A stretch of 64,000 nucleotides of DNA, taken from positions 3,038,001 to 3,102,000 of the forward strand of contig NZ_AP028908.1 of assembly GCF_037076465.1 (NCBI RefSeq), written 5' to 3'. The translations under genes were made by a program, and so were the position numbers. Position 1 is the stretch's first letter; each line of letters begins with the position of its first letter. Below, in pieces: positions 17,379 through 25,980 of the stretch. This DNA is from Pectobacterium araliae (GTDB lineage: Bacteria; Pseudomonadota; Gammaproteobacteria; Enterobacterales; Enterobacteriaceae). The notes beneath the pieces were generated by a model that did not search any database, had not been told where the DNA came from, and worked only from the letters and a program-made list of their open reading frames with translations.

Positions 17379-19229
17379 TCAGTTCAGGTCGATTTGCTGG
17401 CCATTGATGACAATGTGAGTGCCCTTGATGTTGATGACCCCGTCTGCACCGATACCAATAAAGCCCTTGTCCGTCGCTATCAGGATGCCCCCCTTCTGCG
17501 ACTGGATGGCAATGTTGTTTTTCACCTGTAGGCTGTCGTGCGCCTCATCTTGTGCTTCCGTGTCACCAATGACCGTGCTGCGACCGCCGCTGATGGCGAT
17601 GCCCTGTTGCCCCTGGATTTCGGTGGACTGGTCTTTCACCACCGACACCGCCTGATTACCGCCCACGCTTTCCTCATGGTCAGCCGTGACGGTGGTCTTA
17701 CGGTTGTTCAGCACTACTGTGTTCATGTCTTTCTGAGCATGGATGAACACTTCTTCCTGCCCGGCCTGGTCTTCAAAGCGCAGTTCGTTGAACCCGGCCC
17801 CCTTGTGCGTTGAAGTGCGCAGTGAGGTGCGCGTCTTGTTGGCGGGCAGCGGGTACGGCGACGGATTGGTGGCGTGGAAGGTTCTGCCGGTGACAATCGG
17901 CTGGTCCGGGTCACCTTCGAGGAAGCTGACAATCACCTCGTGGCCGATACGCGGGATGGCTATCAGCCCGTACTGACCGCCCGCCCAGCCCTGACTCACC
18001 CGCACCCAGCAGGAGCTCTGGTCGTCACTGGCGCCGTAGCGGTCCCACGGGAATTGCAGTTTGATGCGGCCGTATTCGTCACAGTAGATTTCTTCCCCCG
18101 CCGGGCCGACCACGGTGGCAATCTGCGGGCCGTCCACCATCGGTTTGTACGGCAGGTCGGCACGCCAGGTCGATTTGGCACTGATAACCTCAAAGCTGTT
18201 GCTGTAGGTGGTGGGTTCGCCGCCGCTTTCCTCTTCCAGCGCCTGCGGTTGTTGCCCGCTGTGCGTTATCGCCACCAGTTGCCAGCCACTATTCAGCGTC
18301 GGGTTAGGGTGCTCCGTCAGGGTAAAGCTGCTGCCCGGCATCAGCATCGCGGCATTCGATTCGCCAGAGCCGGTCATCGCTCCTGCTCTTAACGCATCCA
18401 GCCGGTAGCCGGTAAAGGCTTTGCCGCTTGGGTCTTGCTTGAAGCGGCCGGGGTAGTCGAAGTGCTGATAACTTTCGCGCTGGTGTTCTAGCTCGCTGCC
18501 CATCTTGCTGTGCAGCAGACCATAGGCGGGGGTTTTGAAGCTGTAATCCTTGAGCGCGACTTCGGCGGTACTGACACGCTCGGCATAGCGGAAACGACGG
18601 ACATAGTCGCCTTCGCTCAGGCCCTGTGTAGCAAGGTTGAAGAACAGTTCCGGGCCTTTACTGAGTGCGCCTGCATCATCCGCAAAAACGACGCGGTGTT
18701 TACTCTCTTCAAACTCATGGAAGAAATACAGCCCTTCCTCTGCCGCCAGTCGGGTGACAAACGCCAAATCGCTTTCCCGATACTGCACGCAGTATTCGCG
18801 CGGGGCGTGGTCGTGACGCAGTGCAAAGGCATAATCGGTAATGCCGGACTCTTCCAGCAATGTACCGATAATCGCCTCCGGCTTTTGCGCCTGAAAAATA
18901 CGGGCGTTGGTACGCAGCCCCAGCCGCCACAGCGCGGGACGTACTTCTGCCTGATAGCGGGTGCGACGAAAGCCGGTGTCGCCCTGGGCAAAGGCGCTGA
19001 CCATGCCGCTGACCCGGCGCTTCAGTTCGCCTTCGTACCACACCAGCAGCTCACAGGGCTGGTCGAGTACTGCACCAAAGTCGATGCTGGGCAACGGGCT
19101 GGCCAGATTCAGCGACAGGGCAAACGGCTGGTTCAGTGCCTCGCTGAGCTGAAAATCCACCACGGCAAAGGTCGAGGCAGGCAGGGCGCCGACCGTTACC
19201 GTGAACTGTAATCCTGTACTGTTTGCCAC
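17379..19229 (-). CDS. vgrG: Type VI secretion spike protein VgrG
   Basis: A 616-residue VgrG. The N-terminal half is like phage gp27 ([20 protein letters not shown] is the hallmark segment near residue 150). The OB-fold/gp5 region follows ([16 protein letters not shown], then [16 protein letters not shown]), and the C-terminus is a repetitive beta-helix needle ending [14 protein letters not shown]. No extra effector domain is fused. The start is GTG 19229 with GAGGGA upstream. It is transcribed with hcp from the right, though a hairpin terminator stands between them. The cargo is the PAAR-Rhs two genes on. The structural T6SS genes are not in this window. Confidence 0.95.
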   Translation of the reverse strand: MANSTGLQFTVTVGALPASTFAVVDFQLSEALNQPFALSLNLASPLPSIDFGAVLDQPCELLVWYEGELKRRVSGMVSAFAQGDTGFRRTRYQAEVRPALWRLGLRTNARIFQAQKPEAIIGTLLEESGITDYAFALRHDHAPREYCVQYRESDLAFVTRLAAEEGLYFFHEFEESKHRVVFADDAGALSKGPELFFNLATQGLSEGDYVRRFRYAERVSTAEVALKDYSFKTPAYGLLHSKMGSELEHQRESYQHFDYPGRFKQDPSGKAFTGYRLDALRAGAMTGSGESNAAMLMPGSSFTLTEHPNPTLNSGWQLVAITHSGQQPQALEEESGGEPTTYSNSFEVISAKSTWRADLPYKPMVDGPQIATVVGPAGEEIYCDEYGRIKLQFPWDRYGASDDQSSCWVRVSQGWAGGQYGLIAIPRIGHEVIVSFLEGDPDQPIVTGRTFHATNPSPYPLPANKTRTSLRTSTHKGAGFNELRFEDQAGQEEVFIHAQKDMNTVVLNNRKTTVTADHEESVGGNQAVSVVKDQSTEIQGQQGIAISGGRSTVIGDTEAQDEAHDSLQVKNNIAIQSQKGGILIATDKGFIGIGADGVINIKGTHIVINGQQIDLN

Positions 19230-19307
19230 GTTGATTCCCTCGCTTTGAACATCGTGTTGTCTGCACTCAGGTCTGGAGAATCAGACCTCAGGACAGTACA
19301 CGCAGAA

Positions 19308-19328
19308 AACCCGGGACAAGCCCGGGTT
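19308..19328 (-). terminator. Terminator/attenuator between hcp and vgrG
   Basis: Read on the minus strand, AACCCGGG and CCCGGGTT form a perfect 8-bp stem with a 5-base loop followed by TTTTC, 14 bases after the hcp stop. It should reduce read-through so that Hcp is made in excess over VgrG. A second small stem, GGTCTG/CAGACC, lies at 19270-19287. Confidence 0.75.
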
Positions 19329-19341
19329 GAATACAACAGGA

Positions 19342-19860
19342 TTACGCTTCGACCGGCGCACGCCAGTCATCAGAACCGGAAGTGCCGGCAACGGTGTGTT
19401 CCCAGTCGATTTTGCGGTAAGCCAGCGACACTTCGATTAACTGGGTGTAGTCCAGTTTGGACGGGTCCTGACAGTGTGGCATCTGGCAGTTGATGTCCAC
19501 GATGGTGGCGTCGGTCAGCACGGTAGAGAAGAAGTGCTCCTGCTTGCCTTCCACGGAGGTGCGATACCACTTCAGGGTCACAGTGGGCAGCATTTCACCG
19601 GTAGACAGCGCGTTATACAGCAGCGGAACGGCTTTGTTCAGCGCCACGGTGAACTTGAACGGTTTATGCACACGCTGGCCGGATGGCTGACCGGACTGCG
19701 GGTCGGTTGGTACGGTGACGACGTGTTTGAATTCCTGTACCAGCATTTCATCTTCGTGGCCCTGCACGTAGATGTTGCCGACGGAATCAGAGGTGAACGC
19801 CCCTGCGGTGATGTTGCCCTGGGTTTTCCCTTCGATGCTGATATAGCATGGAGTTGGCAT
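19342..19860 (-). CDS. hcp: Type VI secretion tube protein Hcp
   Basis: A 172-residue Hcp that stacks as hexameric rings in the secretion tube. Recognised from MPTPCYISIEGKTQGNITAG, VQEFKHVVTVPTDPQSGQPS and HKPFKFTVALNKAVPLLYNA. ATG 19860 is preceded by AAGGAG; the open frame extends 26 codons further but without a start signal. First gene of the hcp-vgrG-eagR-rhs-immunity unit. Confidence 0.95.
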   Translation of the reverse strand: MPTPCYISIEGKTQGNITAGAFTSDSVGNIYVQGHEDEMLVQEFKHVVTVPTDPQSGQPSGQRVHKPFKFTVALNKAVPLLYNALSTGEMLPTVTLKWYRTSVEGKQEHFFSTVLTDATIVDINCQMPHCQDPSKLDYTQLIEVSLAYRKIDWEHTVAGTSGSDDWRAPVEA

Positions 19861-19976
19861 AGTAATGCTCCTTGTTGTTGAACGGACTGTGTTGTTAAAC
19901 GGATTGAATAACTTCACACTCCGTATAGCAATTCCCATGCCAATTTTTATCTAATTGTTTTTACTATAAATTCACT

Positions 19977-20123
19977 TAACTCAAATTTCTCCTAAGCCAA
20001 ATTTGAGCAAAAAGTTGCGCGGACTTCGCGAATCGTTTGCAAACATTGCGCAAAAAGTGATTTACACCAGAAAGTGAGCAAGAAGTTGCGCAGAATGTGC
20101 AGTTATGCTGAAAATTTGAGTTA
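19977..20123. repeat. Nested repeats upstream of hcp
   Basis: TAACTCAAATTT (19977-19988) is inverted at 20112-20123 (AAATTTGAGTTA), and AAATTTGAG is also at 19999-20007. Inside, GAGCAAAAAGTTGCGC (20005-20020) recurs as GAGCAAGAAGTTGCGC (20076-20091). The block lies 117 bases before hcp, near the right end of the island. It could be regulatory for the T6SS operon or the trace of an element end. Confidence 0.55.
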
Positions 20124-20281
20124 GGGGTATGAGATGGCCGTCTATTTGAAAGGTATGAGCGATTAATGGAGAGAATATCCTCATAAATTTATCAATATAA
20201 AGCAGGGTAATAATCTCTCCAGTCACCAAAGCAGGCGAAGAAAACGTATTTCTCAATCATCGCCCAAAGGGTTGGCTGAGT

Positions 20282-20311
20282 CCTCAATATGGAGATCGGC
20301 TATGCCACTCA
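20282..20311 (+). repeat. Right copy of 30-bp island direct repeat
   Basis: 29 of 30 bases match 177-206, including the integrase ribosome-binding site, ATG and first three codons. After that the frame no longer encodes an integrase. It is either the stub of a second integrase gene or one arm of a recombination event at the island's right border. Confidence 0.75.
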
Positions 20312-20935
20312 TCTTCACCATCCGGATGATTCCACGGGTATGGCTACCTTTGCCTTCTTACCTCGGTTATTCAAACCACAATGAAGAAAGCTCTATCACC
20401 ATCACAATGCCCAGAATCACCTGAATCAAGAGGATAAAAAATGCAAGAACGCCAAGCACTGTGATTTTTCTACGAAGGATAAACGTAATACCGGAAAGTA
20501 CTGCGCTAAACAGGATGGTTGCACGGAGCCAGAAGCGCCCGCTTCCATGTCTTTTGATAACAGACAACGTGAGTCTGTTCTACGCGATGGGTGGCCGCTT
20601 TTCTCAGGTAGCTCAGCATCGGCGAGAACATCTTGTTGATCGCGTTATCGACAATCTGTCCAGCTATCCGTTCCTAATCGCATGGATTCCATGCGGTACA
20701 TCCTGTAAGACAGAGGGCTTCTGCGCTAACGTTTCTCCCGCTCGCACACCTGATCATGAATATAATTCACGTTTGATGAAATTAACTCTCTTTTACTCAT
20801 CCAATGACTCTGGCATAAAATGTGCAATATTAACTTATTAACAACATGAAGACTGCTGAATAAGAAACAAACAAAACCATTTAAATCAACAAATTAATTC
20901 AGCTTTCACATCAAAATTTAGGATGTAAGAACACA
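20312..20935. other. Gene-poor junction between island and mesX
   Basis: About 620 bases without a well-supported gene, apart from a small hydrophobic frame at 20367-20567. The last 150 bases are AT-rich and hold the mesX promoter region. I looked for a MetJ-type repeat (AGACGTCT) and saw none. Confidence 0.5.
20367..20567 (-). CDS. Possible small membrane protein (66 aa)
   Basis: A frame that reads MSVIKRHGSGRFWLRATILF, then two hydrophobic stretches (about residues 15-30 and 35-58) and ends ELSSLWFE. The only start is a TTG without a ribosome-binding site, just after an in-frame TAG, so it may be the 3' remnant of a longer gene. The hydrophobic pattern with an Arg-Arg-Lys turn is protein-like. 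Function unknown. Confidence 0.3.
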   Translation of the reverse strand: MSVIKRHGSGRFWLRATILFSAVLSGITFILRRKITVLGVLAFFILLIQVILGIVMVIELSSLWFE

Positions 20936-21913
20936 ATGAACAAAGATTTTACATTTACCCTTAAAAGCATTTGTTTCGATGAAAATTATAACCCTTCTGA
21001 AAATACGCGCATCACGACCAACTTTGCGAACCTGGCCAGAGGAGAGAAGCGTCAGGAGAACTTACGCAACACGTTAGTGATGATTGACAAGCGTTTCAAT
21101 TCTTTGGCGCATTGGGATAACCCCAAAAGCGATCGTTACTCTGTCGAACTTGAAATCATTTCCGTCGAGATTGATATTGAAGGCAATGGCGATACCTTCC
21201 CAGCCATTGAAATATTGAAAACAAATATTGTTGATAAAAAAACAAACGAACGCATTGAAGGCATTGTAGGGAATAACTTTTCTTCTTACGTGCGAGACTA
21301 TGATTTTAGCGTATTACTGCCAGAACATAATAAGAGTCACCCCGGATTTAGCACGCCAGATAATTTTGGCGATTTGCACGGGAAATTATTTAAATGTTTC
21401 ACAAATTCAATTTATTACAAAAATAACTTTAATAAACAACCCGTTATATGCCTCAGCATTTCAAGTAAAAACACTTATCATCGGACGGGAAATCAGCATC
21501 CTGTTTTGGGCATCGAATACCAGCAGAATGAACCTTCCTTGACCGATCATTATTTCGGAAAAATGGGATTACAGGCTCGCTACTTTATGCCTGCAAATAG
21601 TGTCGCACCTTTGGCTTTTTATTTTTCTGGTGATTTACTGAGTGATTACACAAATCTTGAGCTTATCAGTACCATCAGCACGATGGAGACGTTCCAAAAG
21701 ATTTATCGACCTGAGATTTACAATGCTAACTCAGCAGCAGGGCAATGCTATCAACCTACTCTGAATCATCAGGATCATTCATTAACAAAAATTGTTTATG
21801 ATCGGGTAGAACGCAGTCAGTTGGCTATTGAGCAAGGAAAGTTTACTGAAGAGCAATTCATCAAACCCTACAAAAATATTCTTGAACAATGGTCTGCTCA
21901 CTACGCGCTTTGA
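20936..21913 (+). CDS. mesX: MesX (DUF1852), partner of methionine synthase MesD
   Basis: A 325-residue DUF1852 protein (FTLKSICFDENYNPSENTRI, TTNFANLARGEKRQENLRNT, then HPGFSTPDNFGDLHGKLFK). Members lie next to a shortened MetE homologue and have been proposed to act as an oxygenase needed by MesD for folate-independent methionine synthesis. The methyl donor is not known to me. The next gene is mesD, 27 bases on, in the same direction. No signal peptide or membrane segment. Confidence 0.85.
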   Translation: MNKDFTFTLKSICFDENYNPSENTRITTNFANLARGEKRQENLRNTLVMIDKRFNSLAHWDNPKSDRYSVELEIISVEIDIEGNGDTFPAIEILKTNIVDKKTNERIEGIVGNNFSSYVRDYDFSVLLPEHNKSHPGFSTPDNFGDLHGKLFKCFTNSIYYKNNFNKQPVICLSISSKNTYHRTGNQHPVLGIEYQQNEPSLTDHYFGKMGLQARYFMPANSVAPLAFYFSGDLLSDYTNLELISTISTMETFQKIYRPEIYNANSAAGQCYQPTLNHQDHSLTKIVYDRVERSQLAIEQGKFTEEQFIKPYKNILEQWSAHYAL

Positions 21914-21940
21914 TTCACCAAAACAATAAGGTCACCTGTT

Positions 21941-22972
21941 ATGAAAAGATTGCTCCCCACGTCAACGGCTGGCAGTTTGCCCAAACCCTCTTGGCTCGCA
22001 GAGCCTGAGAAACTGTGGTCTCCCTGGAAATTACAAAACGACGAGTTAATTGACGGGAAAAAAGATGCTCTGAGTTTGTCGCTGTTTGATCAACTGCGCG
22101 CAGGTATTGATATAGTCAGCGATGGTGAACAAACGCGCCAACACTTTGTGACAACGTTCATTGAGCACCTTAGCGGCGTGGACTTTGAGAAGCGTGAAGT
22201 CGTTAAAATTCGTAATCGCTATGACGCAAGCGTACCGACCGTGGTCGGTGCGGTGACACGTCAAAAACCCGTTTTTGTTGAAGATGCCAAATTCTTACGT
22301 CAACTTACTAAGCAGCCGATTAAATGGGCTCTGCCAGGGCCGATGACGATGATCGATACGCTGTATGATAACCACTATAAAAGCCGCGAAAAACTGGCCT
22401 GGGAATTCGCCAAAATTCTCAATCAGGAAGCGAAAGAGCTAGAAGCCGCGGGTGTGGATATTATTCAGTTCGATGAGCCAGCCTTTAATGTGTTTTTTGA
22501 AGAAGTGAATGATTGGGGTATCGCCGCGTTAGAAAGAGCGATTGAAGGGCTGAAATGTGAGACGGCGGTACACATTTGCTACGGGTATGGCATCAAAGCC
22601 AATACCGATTGGAAAAAGACGCTGGGATCAGAGTGGCGGCAATATGAAGAAGCGTTTCCTAAACTGCAAACATCCAATATCGATATCATCTCGCTGGAAT
22701 GCCACAACTCGCGTGTTCCCATGGATCTGCTTGAACTGATTCGCGGTAAAAAAGTGATGGTTGGAGCCATTGACGTGGCAACCAATGCCGTCGAGACACC
22801 AGAAGACGTCGCCAATACGCTACGCAAAGCACTTCAGTTTGTCGATGCCGACAAACTCTACCCTTCAACCAACTGTGGTATGGCTCCTTTATCTCGTCGG
22901 GTAGCTACAGGCAAGCTTAATGCGTTAAGTGCTGGCGCAGAAATCATCCGAAAAGAACTCTCGGCTCAATAA
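21941..22972 (+). CDS. mesD: MesD, core methionine synthase (short MetE-like)
   Basis: A 343-residue protein equal to the catalytic C-terminal half of MetE, without the N-terminal domain. It methylates homocysteine using a bound zinc. TSTAGSLPKPSWL opens the barrel; FDEPAFNVFFEE, HICYGYG (His and Cys zinc ligands) and NCGMAPL (the second Cys ligand) are present. Pairing with DUF1852 identifies it as MesD type, a class reported to need oxygen and MesX and not methyl-folate. Start ATG 21941 after AAGGTCACC. Confidence 0.87.
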   Translation: MKRLLPTSTAGSLPKPSWLAEPEKLWSPWKLQNDELIDGKKDALSLSLFDQLRAGIDIVSDGEQTRQHFVTTFIEHLSGVDFEKREVVKIRNRYDASVPTVVGAVTRQKPVFVEDAKFLRQLTKQPIKWALPGPMTMIDTLYDNHYKSREKLAWEFAKILNQEAKELEAAGVDIIQFDEPAFNVFFEEVNDWGIAALERAIEGLKCETAVHICYGYGIKANTDWKKTLGSEWRQYEEAFPKLQTSNIDIISLECHNSRVPMDLLELIRGKKVMVGAIDVATNAVETPEDVANTLRKALQFVDADKLYPSTNCGMAPLSRRVATGKLNALSAGAEIIRKELSAQ

Positions 22973-23000
22973 CACGATAGACACCTGTCTTATGTAAGAA

Positions 23001-23032
23001 AAAGACCCCAGATAAACCTATCCAGGGTCTTT
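23001..23032. terminator. Bidirectional terminator between mesD and dltC
   Basis: AAAGACCC (23001-23008) and GGGTCTTT (23025-23032) pair with A-rich and T-rich flanks. It serves the convergent mesXD and dlt operons. Confidence 0.8.
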
Positions 23033-23062
23033 ATATCGTGTAAAACCGCCACCGTTTTAAGC

Positions 23063-23284
23063 TTAGCCGCGGTTCTCTTCAATGTAGCGTGCCAATTCTG
23101 CTGGGGTCTTTAGAACAGTAGCGACTTCAGTTGGCGGGATCACGCAGCCGTAGACGTCCTGCACTTCCAGCACCAGATCGACCGCCAGAATCGAGTCGAG
23201 AATATCGGACTCAATCAGTTCATCATTAAAGCCCACTTTACGGGATAAGATCTTTTCAAACAGCGCGAGTATTTCTTGTTCCAT
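23063..23284 (-). CDS. dltC: DltC-like carrier protein
   Basis: A 73-residue acyl-carrier-type protein. The Ser in ESDILDSILAVDL is the expected phosphopantetheine site. In dlt systems DltA loads an amino acid (normally D-alanine) on this arm and DltB transfers it across the membrane. It is the last gene of the dltD-X-B-A-C unit, 17 bases after dltA. Length is typical. Confidence 0.83.
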   Translation of the reverse strand: MEQEILALFEKILSRKVGFNDELIESDILDSILAVDLVLEVQDVYGCVIPPTEVATVLKTPAELARYIEENRG

Positions 23285-23301
23285 AATTTTTCCTGGGATA
23301 A

Positions 23302-24735
23302 TTAAATCGTGCGGGCATGGGTATCCAGCAGTTTACGGTCAATCTTGCCGTTAGGATTCAGCGGCAACGCATCTTGGATAATAATTTGGGAAGGCACCAT
23401 ATAGGGCGGAATCACCTTAGAGAGCGAGGTTTTAATCGCCTCTGGTGCTAAGTTCGTCACGCAGAACGCGGCAATACGCAGTACGCCACCGCCCGATTTC
23501 ATCAGCGGCAGGACAACGGCTTCGCTGATGTCGGATATCGCCAGCAGACGGTTTTCAATTTCGTTGATTTCAATACGGTAGCCATTAAGTTTGATCTGGC
23601 TGTCATTTCGCCCCTGGCAGTACAACAACCCGTTCTCATAGCCCAGATCGCCGGTTCGGTAGCCTCGGAACGCCTCGCTTTTGCGATGAAGCAATTTCTC
23701 CGCGTTCTCCTGCACCAGCCCAAGGTAGCCACGCATCACGTTTTTCCCCCAAATGATCAGCTCACCTTCAGCAGTAATTTCCATTCTGGAGTCCGGCATC
23801 ATCGCGCCGACGGGCAGCAGGTCGTTGTCGTTGTGCAGGATATCATCCGTGATTTCGATGACGGTGGTGGCGATAGTCGCTTCCGTTGGGCCATAAGAGT
23901 TGAGAATTTTGGCGTGCGGAAAGCGGCGGCGTAGCTGTTTTACTAACGCTTTATTGAGCACTTCGCCAATGAAGACGAAGACGTTAAGTTCAGGTAAGTA
24001 TTCACTGTTGAACTGAGGAGAAAGCAGCTTCTGATAGGCGAAAGAGGGCGTTGAAACCCAAACGGAAACGCCGTTATCTTTCAGGCGATCGAGCCAATTT
24101 TCTGCTGCAATATCCTCTTTCGCATTCAGGACGATGTGCCCTCCGGCTGCCAGATTCGCCAACAGCGGGATCAGGGAGAGATCGAAGCTGAACACGGCAT
24201 GGTTCATCAGCACCGGCACATCTGGCAGCGAAAAGTCCTCACGTACCCATTTCATAAAGTGCCACAGGCTTTCACGCCCGATTTGCACTCCTTTCGGTTT
24301 TCCGGTACTGCCGGAGGTGAACATGATATACGCGAGATCCTGCTCGACTAACGCCTGACCCACCTCACCCGTAGCAATAAACTGCCTCGTCACGACATCG
24401 TAGTAGTAAGGAGCGTTCGCCAGATGGAAAATCTCCTTGAGCCGCTCCTGCGGGTAGATACAGTCCACTGGGATATACGGAATGTTATGTAGCAGGCAGC
24501 TATAGATCGCCACAGCGAATTCTGCCTGCTGGTGTCCATATAACACCACTGGCGAACCCGCGGGCTGCTGGCATTGCTGATAGCGATGCGACCAGTCAGT
24601 AACGGCAACGGATAGCTGTTGCCAGGTCATCGCTTCATCGCTGCCGCTAATCGCCAACTGATTGGGGTTAGCGGGCTCAAGTAATGTCGCACGCAGGAAA
24701 TCTTGTAGTTCCTGAAGTTCTGAGTGAAGGTTCAT
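23302..24735 (-). CDS. dltA: DltA-like amino acid adenylating ligase
   Basis: A 477-residue AMP-forming enzyme that activates an amino acid with ATP and loads it on DltC. Core motifs: YIMFTSGSTGKPKGV (P-loop-like A3), NSYGPTEATIATTV (A5), YRTGDLGY (A7), and NGYRIEINEIE with a final PNGKIDRK lysine. In Gram-positive DltA the segment FCGE has a Cys linked to D-alanine selection; here it reads FIGE, so the substrate could differ. It overlaps the dltB stop by four bases (ATGA). Confidence 0.85.
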   Translation of the reverse strand: MNLHSELQELQDFLRATLLEPANPNQLAISGSDEAMTWQQLSVAVTDWSHRYQQCQQPAGSPVVLYGHQQAEFAVAIYSCLLHNIPYIPVDCIYPQERLKEIFHLANAPYYYDVVTRQFIATGEVGQALVEQDLAYIMFTSGSTGKPKGVQIGRESLWHFMKWVREDFSLPDVPVLMNHAVFSFDLSLIPLLANLAAGGHIVLNAKEDIAAENWLDRLKDNGVSVWVSTPSFAYQKLLSPQFNSEYLPELNVFVFIGEVLNKALVKQLRRRFPHAKILNSYGPTEATIATTVIEITDDILHNDNDLLPVGAMMPDSRMEITAEGELIIWGKNVMRGYLGLVQENAEKLLHRKSEAFRGYRTGDLGYENGLLYCQGRNDSQIKLNGYRIEINEIENRLLAISDISEAVVLPLMKSGGGVLRIAAFCVTNLAPEAIKTSLSKVIPPYMVPSQIIIQDALPLNPNGKIDRKLLDTHARTI

Positions 24736-25853
24736 AGAGGAGACATTCCGCTAAAGATGTAGAGGGAGGCCGCTGCGCTTGTCAGCGTCAGAATTCGACC
24801 GATGAGCACAATAACCGAGTGATGCAGAAAATTATTCAACGCTGGACTACGTTTGGCAGACCACTGCAACATGTTATGAACAACGGAAATGGCACCAAAC
24901 AGCGCGCCGCTAATAACATAGTGTCGTTCAAGTCCATTCCATGCCCCCATACAGAACAGGGTGCAGAAAATGCCAATATTCTGCGCCAGCGTTTTGTTCT
25001 GTCGGAAAAAATCGAGCTTCATCAGATTCATATAAATCGGCATAAAGACCACGTCCCTCAGCCATTCCGACAGGCTGATGTGGAAGCGCCGCCAGAAATC
25101 CTGCGGGTTTTTAGCCAGAATGGGCATATTGAAGTTCGCTGGGATATTCAAGCCAAATAAGCGCCCTGCCCCGATAGCCATATTGCTGTAGCCAGCAAAA
25201 TCAAAGTAGAGATAGGCGCTGTAGGCCAGCGACATCACCACACCCACGTTTAATGTAAACGGGCGATGGCTCCACGACTCAATCACCAGATTATTGATCA
25301 GCATGGCAAATAAGAACTTCTGAATAATACCGGTAAAGATTTGCTCCATGGCCACTAAAAACTGCTCACGGGTAATCATGAAGGCCGGTTTATTAATGTC
25401 AGTAAGCCACGTCCGCCAGCGATACATGGGGCCCGCCAGAATAATGAAGGGCATAAACAGATAGCAGAAGTAATGCAGGAAATTCTGGCCGTCTTTTTTG
25501 CTGCGATACAGCAGAACATCAATGGCGCGGAAGGTCATAAAAGACAAACCAATCATGCCCCAGTGGTTGTTTAGGTGTAATTTCACTAAAAACAGCGGGA
25601 GCAACGTCAGGCTGACCGCCTGCCAGGTTCTCAGCCAGCCTTTCTCTTTTAAGGTAACGAAAATATAAAAACTCAGGAAAACCGCCACGGGAATAATGTA
25701 ATCCCCCTGGAAAATATATCCCCAGCCTAACACCGCCAAGACGGAAAAGGCGGATAAATACGTCAGTCGATAACTGAATACGCGATTAATCAGCGCAAAC
25801 AACAATGCTGATGAAAACAGAAGGAAAAAAAACATTCCGGAGCTGTACATCAT
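24732..25853 (-). CDS. dltB: DltB-like MBOAT membrane acyltransferase
   Basis: A 373-residue polytopic membrane protein of the MBOAT family, with about 10 hydrophobic segments. FWRRFHISLSEWLRDVVFMP is the conserved cytoplasmic-facing box with one family His. The second family box, normally G-x-W-H-G with the catalytic His, reads CMGAWNGLERHYV: His is Asn (codon AAT on the minus strand, one base from CAT). It would pass aminoacyl groups from DltC towards the periplasm. It starts 8 bases after dltX, with GAAGGA upstream. Confidence 0.85.
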   Translation of the reverse strand: MMYSSGMFFFLLFSSALLFALINRVFSYRLTYLSAFSVLAVLGWGYIFQGDYIIPVAVFLSFYIFVTLKEKGWLRTWQAVSLTLLPLFLVKLHLNNHWGMIGLSFMTFRAIDVLLYRSKKDGQNFLHYFCYLFMPFIILAGPMYRWRTWLTDINKPAFMITREQFLVAMEQIFTGIIQKFLFAMLINNLVIESWSHRPFTLNVGVVMSLAYSAYLYFDFAGYSNMAIGAGRLFGLNIPANFNMPILAKNPQDFWRRFHISLSEWLRDVVFMPIYMNLMKLDFFRQNKTLAQNIGIFCTLFCMGAWNGLERHYVISGALFGAISVVHNMLQWSAKRSPALNNFLHHSVIVLIGRILTLTSAAASLYIFSGMSPL

Positions 25854-25860
25854 TCATCCT

Positions 25861-25980
25861 TCAGAATTTTTGATATTCAAAATGCACTTTTAAACTCATG
25901 CTTTCGTCAACAGAAGTCCAGGCGACGATAGTGACTGCCAAAAAGAGATAAAGGAAAAAAAGGCGAATGGCGGTTTTCAT
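25861..25980 (-). CDS. dltX: DltX-like small membrane protein (39 aa)
   Basis: The reverse strand reads MKTAIRLFFLYLFLAVTIVA, then a short loop and a C-terminal HFEYQKF. One membrane segment covers residues 5-20. The end matches the FxYxxF pattern of Gram-positive DltX, where the Tyr carries the aminoacyl group for transfer. The ATG shares its A with the dltD stop (TGATG), a strong sign of coupled translation, and dltB follows after 8 bases. Small size, position beside dltB and the motif together support the call. No homology search was possible. Confidence 0.75.
   Translation of the reverse strand: MKTAIRLFFLYLFLAVTIVAWTSVDESMSLKVHFEYQKF

Noticed and set aside
20840..20935. MetJ box before mesX
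   Set aside because: No pair of AGACGTCT-like octamers found.
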